64,000 nt of DNA, taken from NCBI RefSeq assembly GCF_001905505.1, contig NZ_LIPG01000006.1, forward strand, positions 62,001 to 126,000. Reading direction: 5' to 3'. The notes beneath the pieces were generated by a model. It searched no databases, had not been told where the DNA came from, and saw only the letters and a list, made by a program, of their open reading frames with translations. Positions 51,908 through 60,805 of the stretch are shown here, in pieces (position 1 is the stretch's first letter; every line of letters starts with the position of its first letter). Source of the stretch: Streptomyces sp. CB02058 (lineage in GTDB: Bacteria > Actinomycetota > Actinomycetes > Streptomycetales > Streptomycetaceae). Position numbers and translations under genes: made by a program.

Positions 51908-53011
51908 TCACAGGTACAGCCCCGCGTCCGCCCCCGCGTCCTGCTTCGGTACGGACGCGGGGGCGTTGCCGCGCCGCAGCGCGAAGAGCTCCGCGAGCGT
52001 GCTGCCCTCCCGGCCGAGCCCCTCCTCCGTGCCCAGCCAGGAGACCGACTCCGCACGGGTCAGCGGGCCGACCTCGATGCGGGCCAGGCACCGGCCCGGC
52101 CTGACCACCGCGGGGTGCAGACGTTCCAGGTCCTCGTTGGTCGTCACGCCCACCAGCACGTTCCGGCCCTGACCCAGCAGACCGTCCGTCAGATTGAGCA
52201 GCCGGGACAGCGCCTGCCCGGCCGTGTGCTTCGCCTCGCCGCGGATCAGCTCGTCGCAGTCCTCCAGGAGCAGCAGCCGCCACCGGCCCTTCGCCGAACC
52301 GTCGTCCTCACCGATGGCGATGTCCATCAGATAGCCGACGTCGTTGAAGAGCCGCTCCGGGTCCAGCACGCAGTCGACCTGGCACCAGTCGCGCCAGGAC
52401 CGGGCGAGGGTACGCAGCGCCGAGGTCTTGCCGGTGCCCGGCGGGCCGTGCAGCAGGAGCAGCCGGCCGGCGATGTCGTCGGGCGTGACCTTCATCAGCC
52501 GGTCCATCGCGTCGGCCACCGGAGCGGTGTAGTTGGGACGGACCTCGTCCCAGGTGCCCGCGGCGATCTGCCGGGTGGTGCGGTGCGGCCCGCGGCGCGG
52601 CGAGACGTACCAGAAGCCCATGGTCACGTTCTCGGGCTGCGGCTCCGGCTCGTCCTGTGCGCCGTCGGTGGCCTCGGACAGCACCTTCTCGGCCAGCTCG
52701 GAGCTGGTCGCCGTCACGGTCACATCGGCGCCGCGGTTCCACCGTGAGACCAGCAGCGTCCATCCGTCGCCCTCGGCGAGCGTCGCGCTGCGGTCGTCGT
52801 CCCGTGCGGCGCGCAGCACCTTGGCCGCCGAGGGCAGCAGGGTCGCACCCGACTTGACCCGGTCGAGGGAGGAGCTGTGCGAATAGGGCTGCTCGCCCGT
52901 CGCGAAGCGGCCCAGGAACAGTGCGTCCACGACGTCCGACGGCGAATCGCTGTCGTCGACGTTGAGCCGGATCGGCAGAGCGGATTCGGGGTTGGCAGAC
53001 ATGGCGCCCAT
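51908..53011 (-). CDS. AAA ATPase with DUF5925-type N-terminal domain
   Basis: A 367-residue protein. About 1-160 form an N-terminal substrate domain (PIRLNVDDSDSPSDVVDALFLGRFATGEQP). The AAA core has Walker A GPPGTGKTSALRT, Walker B LLLLEDCDELI, sensor 1 TTNEDL and the arginine-finger region AVVRPGRCLARIEV. Such proteins occur in streptomycetes next to variable genes. The role (remodelling of an unknown client) is not known. Start is either ATG 53011 or ATG 53002, since neither has a strong ribosome site. Confidence 0.78.
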   Translation of the reverse strand: MGAMSANPESALPIRLNVDDSDSPSDVVDALFLGRFATGEQPYSHSSSLDRVKSGATLLPSAAKVLRAARDDDRSATLAEGDGWTLLVSRWNRGADVTVTATSSELAEKVLSEATDGAQDEPEPQPENVTMGFWYVSPRRGPHRTTRQIAAGTWDEVRPNYTAPVADAMDRLMKVTPDDIAGRLLLLHGPPGTGKTSALRTLARSWRDWCQVDCVLDPERLFNDVGYLMDIAIGEDDGSAKGRWRLLLLEDCDELIRGEAKHTAGQALSRLLNLTDGLLGQGRNVLVGVTTNEDLERLHPAVVRPGRCLARIEVGPLTRAESVSWLGTEEGLGREGSTLAELFALRRGNAPASVPKQDAGADAGLYL

Positions 53012-53113
53012 GATCCGACACCACGGCACCCCGCGCACCCAGGTTTCGCGAGCCCGCGGAGGAGACCAGCCGGAGGGCCGGACGGGCACCCGCGCCCGCC
53101 CGGCCCTCCGGGA

Positions 53114-53935
53114 TCAGCCCCGGCCCGCGGCCGCCCCGGGCGCGGCGAGCCTCCGCCGCGCCCGGCGTGCGCCGCGTACGACGGCGAACCCCTTGGTGAG
53201 CACCCGGTCGGCCGCGAACGTACGGGCGACATCCCGGCCCTCGACCAGCCGTGCGAACTCGGCGGCCCCGGTGCTCCGGCGCACGGTCACCCGCTCCAGG
53301 GCGTACGGCCCCTGGCGGCGGCGGGCCAGCGCGTTTCCCACGGCGAGGGACTGCGCGAAGCCCGCCGCCCTGACCGACCGTCTCACCCGGCGGCTGGAGT
53401 AGCCGTAGGGATAGGCGAAGGAGACCGGAGGCGCGTCCAGTTCGGCGCCGACGATCTCCCGGCAGCGCACGGCCTCCACCCGCAGTGCCGCGTCGCCGAG
53501 CTGGTCCAGCTGCGGGTGCGTATGGCTGTGGCCGCCGATCTCCACACCCGTGGACGCGAGTTCGCGCACCTGGCCCCAGTCGAGCATGGTGTCCAGGGCG
53601 CCTCCCTCGTCGTACGTCCCGCGCAGCCAGCCCGTGGTGACGAAGACGGTCGCCGCGAAACCGTGCTCGGCGAGCACCGGCAGGGCGTGCCGGTGCACCC
53701 CCTCGTAACCGTCGTCGAACGTGATCAGCACCGGACGGGACGGCAGGGGCCGCCCCGTGCGCCAGCACTCGCCCAGCGCCGCCGTGGTCAGCGGGGTGTA
53801 CCCCCGCCCGGCGAGGATCTCCATCTGCGTCCGGAACGCGCCGGGCGACACCGACAGGCCGTACACGGCATCGGCCGGGCGGCGGCTGACGGCGTGGTAC
53901 ATCAGGATCGGCACGGCGCCGTCCGGCGGACTCAC
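53114..53935 (-). CDS. Polysaccharide deacetylase
   Basis: A 273-residue NodB-fold deacetylase. It has ILMYHAVS, the first motif VLITFDDGY (Asp pair), the zinc motif HSHTH and FAYPYGYSS with AAGFAQSLAVG. Products would be de-N-acetylated glycans. No signal peptide is clear, so it may act on the cytoplasmic face or be a lipid-linked-sugar enzyme. It follows, with a 4-bp overlap, a GT2 gene, so three genes (two GT2 and this) form a glycan-assembly operon. Confidence 0.87.
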   Translation of the reverse strand: MSPPDGAVPILMYHAVSRRPADAVYGLSVSPGAFRTQMEILAGRGYTPLTTAALGECWRTGRPLPSRPVLITFDDGYEGVHRHALPVLAEHGFAATVFVTTGWLRGTYDEGGALDTMLDWGQVRELASTGVEIGGHSHTHPQLDQLGDAALRVEAVRCREIVGAELDAPPVSFAYPYGYSSRRVRRSVRAAGFAQSLAVGNALARRRQGPYALERVTVRRSTGAAEFARLVEGRDVARTFAADRVLTKGFAVVRGARRARRRLAAPGAAAGRG

Positions 53936-54936
53936 CGCACCTCCTCACCCACGACCGCCGCCGGGCGGGCCCCCGGTACGGCGAAGGACGTGCCGTCGCG
54001 CCGGGCCCGGACGCTGCCCACGGCGTAGCCGGCCGCCGCGGCGAGCACCCCCGTCACGATGGCACCCGCGCGGCCCGCCCCGCCGGGACGGCCGAGCAGA
54101 CCGTCCCGCAGGCCCCGCAGCACCCCGGCAGGGAGCACCCGGGTGGTGTAGCGGCGCTCGGACTCGAGACCCCGGGCCGCCCCGACGCTCCGGGACACGA
54201 GGGCCTTGGAGAGCCCCTCGGCGTAGGTCCTCGTACGGAAGTAGCCGAACCGCTCCCTGGGCGCCGGGACCTTGTGGTGGATCACCGCGCGGTCGTCGAT
54301 CAGCAGCACCGCCCCCGGGAGCGCGCGGGTGAGCCGGATGCACAGCTCGGCCTCCTCGCCGCCCAGCGGGCGCCTGTCACCGTTCCGTCCGATGCCGGTG
54401 GCGAAGCCGCCCGCCGCGTCGAAGGCCGTACGCCGGAACGAGGCGTTGCCGCCGAGGACGTTGCGGACCCTGACCGTGCCGGGCGGCAGCCCCCGGTAGG
54501 TGCAGCCGACCACCCAGTCGAACTCCTCCGGGAACCATGCGGGCCGGCGGCCCGAGGCCCAGGACGGCAGGGTCCGGCCGCCGACGGCCATCACCCCCGG
54601 ATCGTCGTAGCCCTTCTCGAAGTGGCGCAGCCAGTCCCGCTCGGCGACCGCGTCGTCGTCGAGGAACGCGACGAAGCCGCCCCGGGACGCGGCGATGCCC
54701 GTGTTGCGGCCCGCCGAGAGGCCGCGGGGACCCGCGTTCGCGAGCACCCGCACATCCGAGGAGTCCCCGTACTCCTCGGAAAGGCGGTCCAGCAGTGGAC
54801 TGTTGTGGTCCACCACCAGCAGGATCTCCTCCGCGGGGAGGGACTGCTCCCGTACGGAACGGACGGCCGCGAGGATGTCCTCCCAGCGCTCCTCGGTGTA
54901 GACGCAGATGACCACGGAGAAGCCGCGCCTGCTCAC
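53932..54936 (-). CDS. GT2 family glycosyltransferase
   Basis: A 334-residue family 2 glycosyltransferase. VVICVYTEERWEDI, LLVVDHNSP, LSAGRNTGIAASRGGFVAFLDDDAV (the DxD-type metal motif), GGNASFRRTAFDAAGGF and a C-terminal region with two hydrophobic stretches (AGAIVTGVLAAAAGYAVG) near 300. GTG 54936 overlaps the upstream gene stop (GTGA). It acts with the next GT2 and the deacetylase in building a lipid-linked or cell-surface glycan. Confidence 0.85.
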   Translation of the reverse strand: MSRRGFSVVICVYTEERWEDILAAVRSVREQSLPAEEILLVVDHNSPLLDRLSEEYGDSSDVRVLANAGPRGLSAGRNTGIAASRGGFVAFLDDDAVAERDWLRHFEKGYDDPGVMAVGGRTLPSWASGRRPAWFPEEFDWVVGCTYRGLPPGTVRVRNVLGGNASFRRTAFDAAGGFATGIGRNGDRRPLGGEEAELCIRLTRALPGAVLLIDDRAVIHHKVPAPRERFGYFRTRTYAEGLSKALVSRSVGAARGLESERRYTTRVLPAGVLRGLRDGLLGRPGGAGRAGAIVTGVLAAAAGYAVGSVRARRDGTSFAVPGARPAAVVGEEVR

Positions 54937-55760
54937 AGGGCCCGCCCCCGGCCGATGACGGCGGGCAGTGCCGCCGGGCGGCGGACCCGGCGTACCCGCT
55001 TCTCCCGGAGGATCACCCTGAGCACCCGGAGCCCGTCGCGCACCGCGCTGAGATTGCTCACCCCGTGGATGCGGTTGTACTCGTGGCTGGGCACCTCCTG
55101 GACGCGGAGACCCGCCTTGACCACCCGGATGTTCATCAGGGTCTCGATCTCGAAGCCGGTGCAGTCCAGGGTGATCCTGTCCAGACAGTGCTTCCAGAAG
55201 GCGTTGTAGCCGTAGCAGAGGTCGGTGTAGCGGGCCCCGAACTTGCGGTTGACCACCGTGCACAACGCCCGGTTGCCGAGCTTGCGGACGGGTGTCATGT
55301 CGTCCGTGCCGCCGCCGTTGGCGAAGCGCGAGCCCTTGGCGAAGTCCGCGCCGCCGACCAGCGCGGAGACGTAGCTGACGATCTCCTCGCCGTCCGCCGA
55401 GCCGTCCGCGTCGACCATCACGATGATGTCGCCGGTGCAGGCGGCGAAGCCACTGATCAGGGCGTCGCCCTTGCCTTTGCCGACCTGCTTCACGACGACG
55501 ACGTCCGGCCTGAGTTCACGGGCGACCCGGATGGTGTCGTCGGTGGAATTCCCGTCGACGAGCACGACTTCATGAATCCAGTCGGGCAGGGTCTTGAACA
55601 CATGGGGAAGATTCTCCGCCTCGTTCATGGCGGGGATCACGACACTTACCGGCGGCGCTATCGCGAGATGGGAAGAGATCGGTCGGTATTCGCTCTCCAT
55701 TCGAGCGACTTCGGTCTCTTCGGTGGCGGATCTGGTCGAGGAAGGCAGAACTGAACTCAT
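54933..55760 (-). CDS. GT2 glycosyltransferase, polyprenyl-phosphate type
   Basis: A 275-residue enzyme with the dolichyl-phosphate mannose synthase pattern: VSVVIPAMNEAENLPHVFKTLP, VVLVDGNSTDDTIRVARE, GKGDALISGFAACTGDIIVMVDADGSADGEE (DxD) and KGSRFANGGGTDDMT. It has no long C-terminal membrane domain, so it would make a sugar-lipid phosphate donor for the coupled GT. ATG 55760 has GAGGG about 9 bp ahead; a longer frame starts at 55901. First gene of the operon. Confidence 0.83.
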   Translation of the reverse strand: MSSVLPSSTRSATEETEVARMESEYRPISSHLAIAPPVSVVIPAMNEAENLPHVFKTLPDWIHEVVLVDGNSTDDTIRVARELRPDVVVVKQVGKGKGDALISGFAACTGDIIVMVDADGSADGEEIVSYVSALVGGADFAKGSRFANGGGTDDMTPVRKLGNRALCTVVNRKFGARYTDLCYGYNAFWKHCLDRITLDCTGFEIETLMNIRVVKAGLRVQEVPSHEYNRIHGVSNLSAVRDGLRVLRVILREKRVRRVRRPAALPAVIGRGRAL

Positions 55761-56678
55761 GAGTCGTTTCCCTCTCGTCCGGTGGACGGCCCGCCCCCGG
55801 GCCGTCCGGATAAAGGTCCGGTTCGAAAGGGGGGTCCTCATTCCGGCCATGGCGGAGCCACGCTCCGAGCAGGCTGGATGAGCTGGCACAACTGGCCGCA
55901 CGGCGACCGGCTCGAACGAGCACGGCCGCTTGGCGCGGCACCCCCCTGACGCGCACCGCTCCGGTATCCACCGCGGCTGCCTGAGCCCTCCCCTGGAGCC
56001 GCTGCGTGATGGGCCGTTGCGAGTGGATGCGCGACGTTATGAACGAGGGGAACTGTATGCCAAGACCTGTGGTGAGGTCTCGGCTTTTCCGGACTTTGAC
56101 GGAACTGTCACATTCTGCCGTGGAATTGATGCTTCCTATTCCCTCGCGTTTTGCGGATCACCGGGAGCCGCGCCGCCGGGAAAATGATCAGAGTGAATAC
56201 GGGAATGATCAGGACGGAATTCCGTGCTGACCTGCTGCCCGGTGCCGCCGGGGTGCGCGCCGCCGCGAGATCGACGACGGGCGGTCCGGTGGCCGGGACG
56301 GTCGGCCGTCCTGCCTGCTCCGGGCCCGGCGGGCAGGCGTGGAGTGCGGCAACCGGGTCGCGAAGGGGTGGAACGGCGCAAAGGGCGCATGCGGTGGTGA
56401 ATCGAGGTCCGCGAGAGCCGGAATCGCACGCACCCCTGCCGCCGCCGCACCGCCCGGCGGAACGTGCGGCGCGTCCGCCTCTGCTGTCCCCTTCTCATCG
56501 GTGATGATCCGCATTGGCGACTTTGCCCCCCGGTGCGCCGGATGCCGGATTTCAATGTGACGCAACGCCACGAGCCCGTCAAGAAGACCTTGTTCAAGCT
56601 TCTTGGCATGGACACTTCCGGGACCCGGGCTCGTACTGCTACCACGGAGTAGGCAGAGATCCTGCCCAAGGAGGTCCC
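55761..56678. other. Long gene-poor region with lower GC
   Basis: 918 bp between the divergent GT operon and the GDSL lipase gene. Several short frames exist but none has a good ribosome site or a protein-like composition. The 56000-56250 part is AT-richer and might contain promoters. The stretch 56580-56605 has an inverted repeat CAAGAAG/CTTCTTG. No structural RNA was recognised. Confidence 0.5.
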
Positions 56679-57485
56679 ATGAAAATGTCCAGACTCGTGG
56701 CGTTCTCGTCCTCTCTCCTGCTCGGCACCGTCCTCGCCCTGACCGGTGCCGGCGTCGCCCAGGCCAAGGAATCCGCGGCCGTCGACTACGTCGCCCTCGG
56801 TGACTCGTACTCCTCCGGGGTCGGCGCCGGCAGCTACGACAGCGCGAGCGGCGACTGCAAGCGCAGCACCCGCGCCTATCCCGCCCTCTGGGCCGCCGCC
56901 AACAGCCCCGCCTCGTTCTCCTTCAAGGCCTGCTCGGGAGCCAGGACCAACGATGTGACGGCCGGTCAGCTCGGCACGCTCAGCTCCTCCACCGACCTCG
57001 TCTCGATCTCCATCGGCGGCAACGACGCGGGCTTCGCCGACGTGATGACCACCTGCGTCCTGCAGTCCGAAGCCACCTGTCTGAGCCGGATCGCCACCGC
57101 CCGCGCCTACGTCGACTCGACCCTCCCCGGCCGGCTGGACTCCGTGTACACGGCGATCAGCGCCAAGGCGCCCGCCGCGCGGGTCGTCGTCCTCGGCTAC
57201 CCCCGCTTCTACAAGCTCGCCGGCAGCTGCATCGCCGGTCTGAGCGAGAAGGAGCGTTCCGCCATCAACGGCGCCGCCGACTACCTCAACGCGGCCACCG
57301 CCAAGCGCGCCGCCGACCACGGCTTCACCTTCGGCGACGTCACCACGACCTTCACCGGGCACGAGATCTGCTCGGGCAGCGCCTGGCTGCACAGCGTGAA
57401 CTGGCTGAACATCGGTGAGTCCTACCACCCCACTGCCGCAGGGCAGTCGGGCGGCTATCTGCCCGTCCTCAACTCGAAGGCCTGA
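56679..57485 (+). CDS. Secreted SGNH/GDSL lipase
   Basis: A 268-residue secreted esterase/lipase, the same length as the GDS(L) lipase of S. rimosus from memory. A signal peptide ends near AQA. Blocks: GDSYSSG (nucleophile S43), SIGGND, VVVLGYPRFYKLAG, and the C-terminal ESYHPTAAGQ (His near 253, Asp missing or shifted as in the S. scabies-type dyad). Six cysteines make three disulfides in this group. ATG 56679 follows AGGAGG by 5 bp. A hairpin terminator follows. Confidence 0.88.
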   Translation: MKMSRLVAFSSSLLLGTVLALTGAGVAQAKESAAVDYVALGDSYSSGVGAGSYDSASGDCKRSTRAYPALWAAANSPASFSFKACSGARTNDVTAGQLGTLSSSTDLVSISIGGNDAGFADVMTTCVLQSEATCLSRIATARAYVDSTLPGRLDSVYTAISAKAPAARVVVLGYPRFYKLAGSCIAGLSEKERSAINGAADYLNAATAKRAADHGFTFGDVTTTFTGHEICSGSAWLHSVNWLNIGESYHPTAAGQSGGYLPVLNSKA

Positions 57486-57547
57486 CCGGAACCCGAGGCG
57501 GGTCGCCCGGAGCCCGGGACCCGAAGACCGGAGCGGCGGGAAGCGAT

Positions 57548-57592
57548 CCCGCCGGGAGGAGGTCCCGCCGTGCCGGGGCTCCTCCCGGCGGG
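57548..57592 (+). terminator. Hairpin terminator after GDSL lipase
   Basis: Perfect 14-bp arms 57548-57561 and 57579-57592 with a 17-nt loop, 63 bp after the lipase stop. The rest of the 423 bp up to the next gene shows no convincing gene. Confidence 0.65.
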
Positions 57593-57908
57593 CTCGTCCC
57601 CGCGGATCAGGGGCGGCGTACGGAAGCACTTCGAACCACCGGTCGGCGGATGAAGCCCCGGCGTGCGCCCCGGCGCGCGGATCTCCGTGTACCGGTCGCG
57701 CGCATCCCCGTGAACCGGTGAGGGCGCCGCGAGCAGCCGGATCCCCGCTGATCCCCCCATTTCGGCCCGGAACAGGCGGGGTCCGGTAACGGGCCGTCAA
57801 CCCCCGTACACGGGTGTGCAATCCTGCGGCCGGGATACACGGGTGTAGTCGGGGGACGATAGGGTTAACCTGCCCGGGCCGGGTGCCCTCGTACGGGTGG
57901 GGAGTGAC

Positions 57909-58172
57909 ATGGAACAGATAACGGTGCGCAGCAGGCCGCGTGTGCCTGCCATTACATGTGGGAGCGGTGCGACCAGTTCGCGCCTCGACCGCCATCTCGC
58001 AGTGCTGGGCGGCCCCGCCGTTCCGCAGCGCGAGTCGGCCGAGGCGACGCTGCTGATGCTCGAACTCACCTCGCGCGACGCCGCGCACAGCCGCAGGAGC
58101 AGGAGCGCGCGTGTCTCGCTCTTCGCCCCGCTGCGGCGGCTGCGGCGCTCGCTCTTCGGCAGCCGCCACTGA
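57909..58172 (+). CDS. Small basic conserved-looking protein
   Basis: An 87-residue basic protein. The first half is polar (RSRPRVPAITCGSGATSSRLDRHLAVLGG), the second contains ESAEATLLMLELTSRDAAHSRRSRSA and an Arg/Leu-rich tail LFAPLRRLRRSLFG that could form an amphipathic helix. I know of no domain; similar small proteins seem common in Streptomyces. ATG 57909 has GGGGAG 5 bp ahead. It converges on the CoA-transferase gene. Confidence 0.55.
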   Translation: MEQITVRSRPRVPAITCGSGATSSRLDRHLAVLGGPAVPQRESAEATLLMLELTSRDAAHSRRSRSARVSLFAPLRRLRRSLFGSRH

Positions 58173-58182
58173 CCGGAGGCTG

Positions 58183-59412
58183 TCACGACCGGTCCGGCCC
58201 TCCGCTCAGGGCCGCGTCCACGATCACTCCGTCCCGGCGCAAGGCTGCCGTCTGCCCGTCCGTCATCCCCAGGGCGCGCAGCGTTGCGTCGGTGTGTTCC
58301 CCCAGCGCCGGTACGGCACCCATCGGCGTCGGCGCTCCGCCCGGCAGCGTGATCGGGGGCATCAGGGCACGCAGTTCGCCGACGGGCGTGGTCACGTCCC
58401 GCCATCGGTCCCGCGCGGCCAGCTGAGGATGTGCGGCGACGTCCGCGACCGTGTTCAGCCGCGCGCAGGCGATCCCCGCCGCGTCCAGCCGCGCCAGCGC
58501 CTCCTCCCCGCTCAGCGCCGCGAGCGCACCGGCCACCACCGCGTCCGTCCGCTCCCGGTTGGCGGTCCGCGCGGTGTTCGTCGCGAAGTCCGGATCGCCG
58601 GCCAGCCCGGGCCGCTCCAGCACCTGTTCCGCGAGCCGCCGCCACTCCCGGTCGTTCTGCACGGAGAGCAGCACCCGCTCCCCGTCGGCGGTGGCGTAGG
58701 CGTCGTACGGTGCGATGACCGCGTGCGCGAGCCCGGTGCGTGCCGGAGTCCCGCCCCCGTGCATCCCGTGGTGCAGCGGGTGCCCCATCCACTCGGCCAG
58801 CGAGTCCAGCATCGAGATCTCCACCGGGCCCCCGCGCCCGGTCGTGGCGCGCCTCAGCAGAGCGGCCAGGACACCGGAGAAGGCGTACATGCCGGCCGCG
58901 ATGTCGGCGGCGGGAATCCCGGCCTTCACGGGCTCCCCGGGGGTTCCCGTGACGGACACCAGGCCCGCTTCGCACTGGACGAGCATGTCGTAGGCCCGCT
59001 TGTGGGCGTACGGACCGTCCGCGCCGTAGCCGGAGATGTCGACGGCGACCAGCCGGGGGTGCGCGGCGCAGAGGGTGGCGGCATCCAGGCCCAGCCGGGC
59101 CGCGGCCCCCTGTGCCAGGTTCTGCACGAACACATCGGCCCCGGCCACGAGCCGGCGCACCACCTCCAGGCCGCGCGGGTCCTTGAGGTCGACCGCGACG
59201 GACTCCTTGCCCCGGTTGCACCAGACGAAGTGGGAGGCGAGCCCGCGCGCCGCGGTGTCGTAGCCGCGCGCGAAGTCGCCCCCGTCCGGGCGCTCGATCT
59301 TGACGACCCGCGCGCCGAGGTCGGCGAGCTGCCGGGTGGCGAAGGGCGCGGCGACCGCCTGTTCGACGGCCACCACGGTGACACCGTACAGGGGGAGGGG
59401 CTGTGTGCTCAT
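58183..59412 (-). CDS. CaiB/BaiF family III CoA-transferase
   Basis: A 409-residue family III CoA-transferase. Start LYGVTVVAVEQAVAAPFATRQLADLGARVVKIERPDGGDFAR; ADVFVQNLAQGAAARLGLDA; the catalytic Asp in AYDMLVQCEAGLVSVTG; and the C-terminal LDAAGIACARLNTVADVAAHPQLAARDRW. It moves CoA between acyl donors such as succinyl-CoA and an organic acid. No CoA-pathway partner is next to it. The start ATG 59412 lacks a clear ribosome site. Confidence 0.88.
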   Translation of the reverse strand: MSTQPLPLYGVTVVAVEQAVAAPFATRQLADLGARVVKIERPDGGDFARGYDTAARGLASHFVWCNRGKESVAVDLKDPRGLEVVRRLVAGADVFVQNLAQGAAARLGLDAATLCAAHPRLVAVDISGYGADGPYAHKRAYDMLVQCEAGLVSVTGTPGEPVKAGIPAADIAAGMYAFSGVLAALLRRATTGRGGPVEISMLDSLAEWMGHPLHHGMHGGGTPARTGLAHAVIAPYDAYATADGERVLLSVQNDREWRRLAEQVLERPGLAGDPDFATNTARTANRERTDAVVAGALAALSGEEALARLDAAGIACARLNTVADVAAHPQLAARDRWRDVTTPVGELRALMPPITLPGGAPTPMGAVPALGEHTDATLRALGMTDGQTAALRRDGVIVDAALSGGPDRS

Positions 59413-59473
59413 GAGGAGCGTGCTTACCGTGTACGCGGCCCTCCTGTCACGCAGGGCGCCGGTGACCGGGCGG

Positions 59474-60715
59474 TCAGAGCAGCGCGAACTGCCCGTCCGG
59501 GCCCTCCTCCTGGTGGTCGAGCACGGACGCGGGGCGCCGGGCCGCCGCGGGCACGGGGAGCACTCCGGCGGCGCGCAGCGCGTCCCGGGTCGGGGCGTCC
59601 GCCCGGTCCGGTCCGTCCGCCCCCTCCAGCCGGTCACGCAGTGCCGCCCGGCGCGGCCCGAGGCCGTCGAGCAGGGCGAGCACGGTGATCAGTTCGAGCA
59701 GCTCCGAGGTCCGTTCGCGCGGCCAGTCGCGGGGCCCGACCGCCGCGAGGCCCTCGGCCGGCGCCGTGCGCCGCTCGAACCAGATCTCCAGCATGCGCAC
59801 TCCGCCGACCCGGAAGTCCCAGGCTCCCGGGGGCACGGGCGAGACGCGCCCCTCGCCGAGGAACAGCGTCTCCTCGGCGGCGTCGTAGCGCAGACCGTCC
59901 GGCCGGGCCGGGATCGCGGCCCGCACATACGGGCGACGGCCGCCCGGCAGCCGGGGGCGTTCCCCGTCGCGCGCCCCGCGCAGGTGCAGCCGCAGCAGCT
60001 CCCGGCCCAGCTCGACGCCGTCCGCCCACAGGTCCCCGTCGGCCGGCAGGGGCACCAGGGGCCCGGCAGGGGAGGGCAGTGCGGCGGCGAGGGCCCAGCA
60101 GAGGACGGACTCGGCGGTGACGGGGGCCCCGTAGCGGGCAGCGAGCAGGGCGGACAGGCCGGGGGCGAGATTGGGTTCGAGGCCGCCGGGCCGCCGGTAG
60201 AGCGGGCGTATCCGCCCAGGGCGCCCGGCGGGGGAGTGACCGTCGGGCAGCAGCGCGGTCGCGGACAGCGCGGGACCGGCGCCCTGCGGCACATGGCCGT
60301 GCTCCACGGCGAAGAGCTGGTGCCCGTCGGCGACCCGCCACAGCTCGGGGCGCGCGGCGTCCAGCAGCCGGTGGTCCGGTATCAGCCACTGCTCGTCGAA
60401 GGGGCCGTGCAGGATGCGCACCGGTTCGGGATACGGCCCCGGGTCCCGGGCGAACGCGCTCGTCCCGGTGGACCGGCCCGGCAGCGCGGCGGCCGGGGTC
60501 ATCGGCGTACGGGAACGGCTCGTCCCGAACAGCCGCTCCCGCTCGGCGCCTTCGGCCCGTACGAGCAGGTCCCAGCGGGCCCTGAGCGAGGCGGCCTCGG
60601 GGGCGGTCACCCAGGCGCGGCCCGTTCTCAGCGGGCGCACGGACCAGGGCATGAGGTCGTCCAGCAGAGGGAGCGCTCCGCGCCCGCCCGCCATGGCCGC
60701 CGCCCGTGCTGCCAC
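59474..60715 (-). CDS. Stand-alone type ISP restriction-modification C-terminal domain protein
   Basis: A 413-residue protein resembling only the C-terminal (specificity-type) part of type ISP restriction/modification enzymes: PWSVRPLRTGRAWVTAP, RRPVRILHGPFDEQWLIPDHRLLDAARPELWRV, LFAVEHG, RIRPLYRRPGGLEPNLAPGLSALLA, DLWADGVELGRELLRLHLRG and LRYDAAEETLFLGEGRVSPVPPGAWDFRVGG. The helicase and N6-methyltransferase parts are absent, so it cannot cut by itself. GTG 60715 has GGAGG 8 bp ahead. Whether it is a remnant or a DNA-recognition adaptor is unknown. Confidence 0.75.
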   Translation of the reverse strand: MAARAAAMAGGRGALPLLDDLMPWSVRPLRTGRAWVTAPEAASLRARWDLLVRAEGAERERLFGTSRSRTPMTPAAALPGRSTGTSAFARDPGPYPEPVRILHGPFDEQWLIPDHRLLDAARPELWRVADGHQLFAVEHGHVPQGAGPALSATALLPDGHSPAGRPGRIRPLYRRPGGLEPNLAPGLSALLAARYGAPVTAESVLCWALAAALPSPAGPLVPLPADGDLWADGVELGRELLRLHLRGARDGERPRLPGGRRPYVRAAIPARPDGLRYDAAEETLFLGEGRVSPVPPGAWDFRVGGVRMLEIWFERRTAPAEGLAAVGPRDWPRERTSELLELITVLALLDGLGPRRAALRDRLEGADGPDRADAPTRDALRAAGVLPVPAAARRPASVLDHQEEGPDGQFALL

Positions 60716-60805
60716 CGTGTCGTCCTCCCCGTCACCAGGTCCGCCGCCCCAGCATCGTAACGACCGCCCGCCGCGCGCCGCCGCCGGTGCGCGGACCTCA
60801 CGGAG

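Noticed and set aside
55930..56571. Short frames (up to 120 codons) in the 918-bp gene-poor stretch
   Set aside because: No ribosome sites and Arg/Pro/Ala-rich composition typical of noncoding GC-rich DNA.
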